Shown here: piece by piece, positions 62,132-64,000 of the stretch | Position numbering within the stretch: the stretch's first letter is position 1 | Layout: every line of letters begins with the position of its first letter | Assembly: GCF_003325375.1 (NCBI RefSeq) | Contig: NZ_CP030862.1 | Location: forward strand, 4,839,501-4,903,500 | Direction: 5' to 3' | Source: Streptomyces globosus | Lineage (GTDB): Bacteria > Actinomycetota > Actinomycetes > Streptomycetales > Streptomycetaceae | DNA: 64,000 nucleotides | Made by a program: the position numbers and the translations under genes | Notes under the pieces: model-generated | Seen by the model: only the letters and a program-made list of their open reading frames with translations | Databases searched by the model: none | Told to the model about the DNA's origin: nothing

Positions 62132-63106
62132 GTGATCGAGCTTGAGGGCGTGCCCGAGCTGATCGACCCGGTCATGGTGGCCGCGTTCGAGGGCTGGAAC
62201 GACGCGGGCGACGCGGCGTCCGGTGCGGTCGCGCACTTGGACCGGGAGTGGAAGGGCGAGGTCTTCGCGGCGCTCGACGCAGAGGACTACTACGACTTCC
62301 AGGTCAACCGGCCCACCGTGTGGCTGGACAACGGCGTCCGGAAGATCACATGGCCGACGACGCGGCTGTCCGTGGTGCGGATCGGCGGCGCCAAGCCGCG
62401 CGACCTCGTACTCGTGCGGGGTATCGAGCCGTCCATGCGGTGGCGGTCGTTCTGCAACGAACTCCTCGGCTTCGCCCACGAGCTGGGCGTCGAGATGGTC
62501 GTCATCCTCGGCGCCCTCCTGGGTGACACCCCGCACACCCGTCCGGTCCCCGTCAGCGGGGTCACCTCCGACCCCGACCTGGCCCGGACGATGCACCTGG
62601 AGGAGACCAAGTACGAGGGCCCCACCGGCATCGTCGGCGTCCTCCAGGAAGCCTGCACGCACGCCGGGGTGCCCGCCGTGTCCCTGTGGGCGGCCGTCCC
62701 CCACTACGTCTCCCAGCCGCCCAACCCGAAGGCCACGCTGGCCCTGCTGAACCGCCTCGAAGACCTCATCGACGTACGGATCCCGCTCGGCGAGCTGCCC
62801 GAGGACGCGCGGGCCTGGCAGCTCGGGGTGGACCAGCTCGCCGCCGAGGACAGCGAGGTCGCCGAGTACGTCCAGACGCTGGAGGAGGCGCGGGACACGG
62901 CCGACCTGCCGGAGGCGTCGGGGGACGCCATCGCCCGGGAGTTCGAACGCTACCTCCGCCGCCGGGACCCCTCGGCGGAGCCGGGCCCCGCGCCGGGCGG
63001 CGACGCGTCGTACCTCCGCGACCCCTCCCCGGGCCGCCCCCGCCCCCGCAGGTCCCCGGACCCGGAGGAAGACCCGGGCGAAACCCCGGATCCCCCCCAG
63101 CCGTAG
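62132..63106 (+). CDS. PAC2-family protein
   Basis: A 324-residue protein with the PAC2 fold of proteasome assembly chaperone 2. Conserved parts are MVAAFEGWNDAGDAASGAVAHL, YYDFQVNRPTVWL, and VILGALLGDTPHTRPVPVSG. GTG 62132 follows AGGAG. The C-terminal 60 residues are Pro/Arg-rich and disordered. The actinobacterial family is widespread but without settled function; given a proteasome in this organism, a role in assembly is possible but unproven. Confidence 0.85.
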   Translation: MIELEGVPELIDPVMVAAFEGWNDAGDAASGAVAHLDREWKGEVFAALDAEDYYDFQVNRPTVWLDNGVRKITWPTTRLSVVRIGGAKPRDLVLVRGIEPSMRWRSFCNELLGFAHELGVEMVVILGALLGDTPHTRPVPVSGVTSDPDLARTMHLEETKYEGPTGIVGVLQEACTHAGVPAVSLWAAVPHYVSQPPNPKATLALLNRLEDLIDVRIPLGELPEDARAWQLGVDQLAAEDSEVAEYVQTLEEARDTADLPEASGDAIAREFERYLRRRDPSAEPGPAPGGDASYLRDPSPGRPRPRRSPDPEEDPGETPDPPQP

Positions 63107-63420
63107 CCGCCGAGGCCGGGGGAACGGGCTCCGGCCGGGCTTCGGGGCCGCTGCGCGGAGCCGGTTCCCCTCCCCGCCCCTTCCCGAAACCGGGGGCGAA
63201 GCCCCCGGCCCCCGAAACGGGCGCTCCGCGCCCGTGCGCTCAAACGCCGCGCGGGCTTGATATACCCCCACCGGCACATCCAGCCCCGCCGGGCACTTCA
63301 GCCCCGCCGGCGTTTGAGGCGCAGGGGCACGCGGGCAGCGTCCCCGGAACCAGCCGCGCCCCGACCCCCGCGGGCGCAGACGGCTTGGCGGGGGTCGGGG
63401 CGCGGCACGGCGCGGCGGGG
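63107..63420. repeat. Intergenic region with Streptomyces-type dispersed palindromes
   Basis: No gene in 314 bp. It contains CGGGGGC-GAA-GCCCCCG (63191-63207) and an 11-bp inverted pair CTCAAACGCCG (63239-63249) / CGGCGTTTGAG (63308-63318). Elements of this wording (GCCCCGCCGGCGTTTGAGG) are, from memory, widespread between genes in Streptomyces chromosomes. Confidence 0.6.
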
Positions 63421-64000
63421 TTACAGGGCTACGCCCAGGAGGGCGTCCACCGTGCGGGAGACCACGCCCGGAGCGGTGGTGTCGTCGCCGTCGGCGGCGT
63501 TCTGGGCATCGACCCAGCGGTCCACCGCGGCCAGCGCAGCCGGCGCGTCGAGGTCGTCGGCGAGGGCGGCCCGCACCTCCTCGACCAGGGCATCCGCCGG
63601 GAGGCCGTCCGGCCGGGACACGGCGGCACGCCACCGCGCGAGCCGCGCCTCCGCCTCGGCGAGGACCGCGTCCGTCCACTCCCAGTCCTCGCGGTAGTGG
63701 TGGGCAAGCAGCGCCAGCCGGATGGCCGCCGGGTCGACGCCTGCCCGCCGCAGCGCGGAGACGAAGACCAGGTTGCCCTTGGACTTCGACATCTTCTCGC
63801 CGTTCAGGGCGACCATCCCGGCGTGGACGTACGCCTTGGCCATCGGGAACTCGCCGGTGAGGACCTGCGCGTGCGAGGCGCCCATCTCGTGGTGCGGGAA
63901 CGCCAGGTCGGAGCCGCCGCCCTGGATGTCGAAGCCCATCCCGAGGTGGTCGAGCGCGATGGCGACGCACTCGATGTGCCAGCCGGGCCGGCCGGGGCCG
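63421..64000 (-). CDS. mshC: Cysteine:GlcN-Ins ligase MshC, C-terminal part (cut by window edge)
   Basis: The visible 192 codons end a class I cysteinyl-tRNA-synthetase-like ligase. GWHIECVAIALDHLGMGFDIQGGGSDLAFPHHE holds zinc-binding residues, and GEKMSKSKGNLVF is the adenylation loop. MshC joins cysteine to glucosaminyl-inositol in mycothiol synthesis. The short C-terminus (no anticodon-binding domain, ending DALLGVAL) and its position next to the PAC2 gene indicate MshC and not CysS. The N-terminus lies outside the window. Confidence 0.9.
   Translation of the reverse strand, partial: GPGRPGWHIECVAIALDHLGMGFDIQGGGSDLAFPHHEMGASHAQVLTGEFPMAKAYVHAGMVALNGEKMSKSKGNLVFVSALRRAGVDPAAIRLALLAHHYREDWEWTDAVLAEAEARLARWRAAVSRPDGLPADALVEEVRAALADDLDAPAALAAVDRWVDAQNAADGDDTTAPGVVSRTVDALLGVAL

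Overview
The window is chromosomal DNA from a Streptomyces-type actinomycete. Signs are very high GC with GC-rich third codon positions, many GTG starts, a bacterial proteasome with Pup ligation, mycothiol synthesis (mshC), a mycosin protease, and the glycerol operon gylR-glpF-glpK-glpD. Gene order closely follows the S. coelicolor segment from about SCO1597 to SCO1663 (recalled from knowledge, not searched). No rRNA, tRNA, CRISPR array, prophage or transposase gene was found.

Layout. (1) 1-2.8 kb: translation operon infC-rpmI-rplT plus a TrmH-type methyltransferase cut by the window edge (minus strand). infC seems to start at a rare ATC codon and has a structured leader. (2) 2.9-5.6 kb: three tightly coupled genes (membrane protein, mycosin protease, SseB-like protein). 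(3) 5.6-7.15 kb: a gene-free interval built around two 318-bp, nearly identical inverted repeats with nested repeats. This is the most unusual DNA in the window. (4) 7.15-15.2 kb: a PLP-dependent deaminase/aldolase gene, then what looks like a complete gamma-glutamylation route for ethanolamine: permease, glnA4 ligase, SDR, aldehyde dehydrogenase, C26 hydrolase and a FadR-type regulator. A 22-bp motif is shared by its two promoter regions. (5) 15.2-23.2 kb: accessory and housekeeping genes (LysR/TDT transporter pair, metal-receptor-like protein, XRE-cupin regulator, 5'-3' exonuclease, siderophore-interacting protein with an iron-box-like site, pseudouridine synthase, TetR).

(6) 23.3-34.3 kb (minus strand): helY helicase, diacylglycerol kinase, tatC, tatA, two small proteins, pafC, pafB, two FKBP isomerases and pafA. 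(7) 34.4-43.1 kb: a divergent MFS/LacI pair, then prcA, prcB, an endonuclease VII-like gene, pup, dop and arc. Arc unfolds pupylated clients for the 20S core; PafA attaches Pup and Dop removes it. Pup here already ends in Gly-Gly-Glu. (8) 43.3-53.0 kb: ferredoxin, FG-GAP-like secreted protein, trmI, M50 protease with CBS domains, RecB-like Fe-S nuclease, orphan response regulator, two tandem solute-binding lipoproteins without a transporter, and a HAD phosphatase. (9) 53.1-64 kb: metH with a hairpin leader, gylR and the glycerol operon, a PAC2 protein, an intergenic repeat region and the C-terminal part of mshC.

Most operons end in strong GC-rich hairpins, listed separately. Start codons were chosen from Shine-Dalgarno spacing and family alignment from memory, and are less certain than gene identities.
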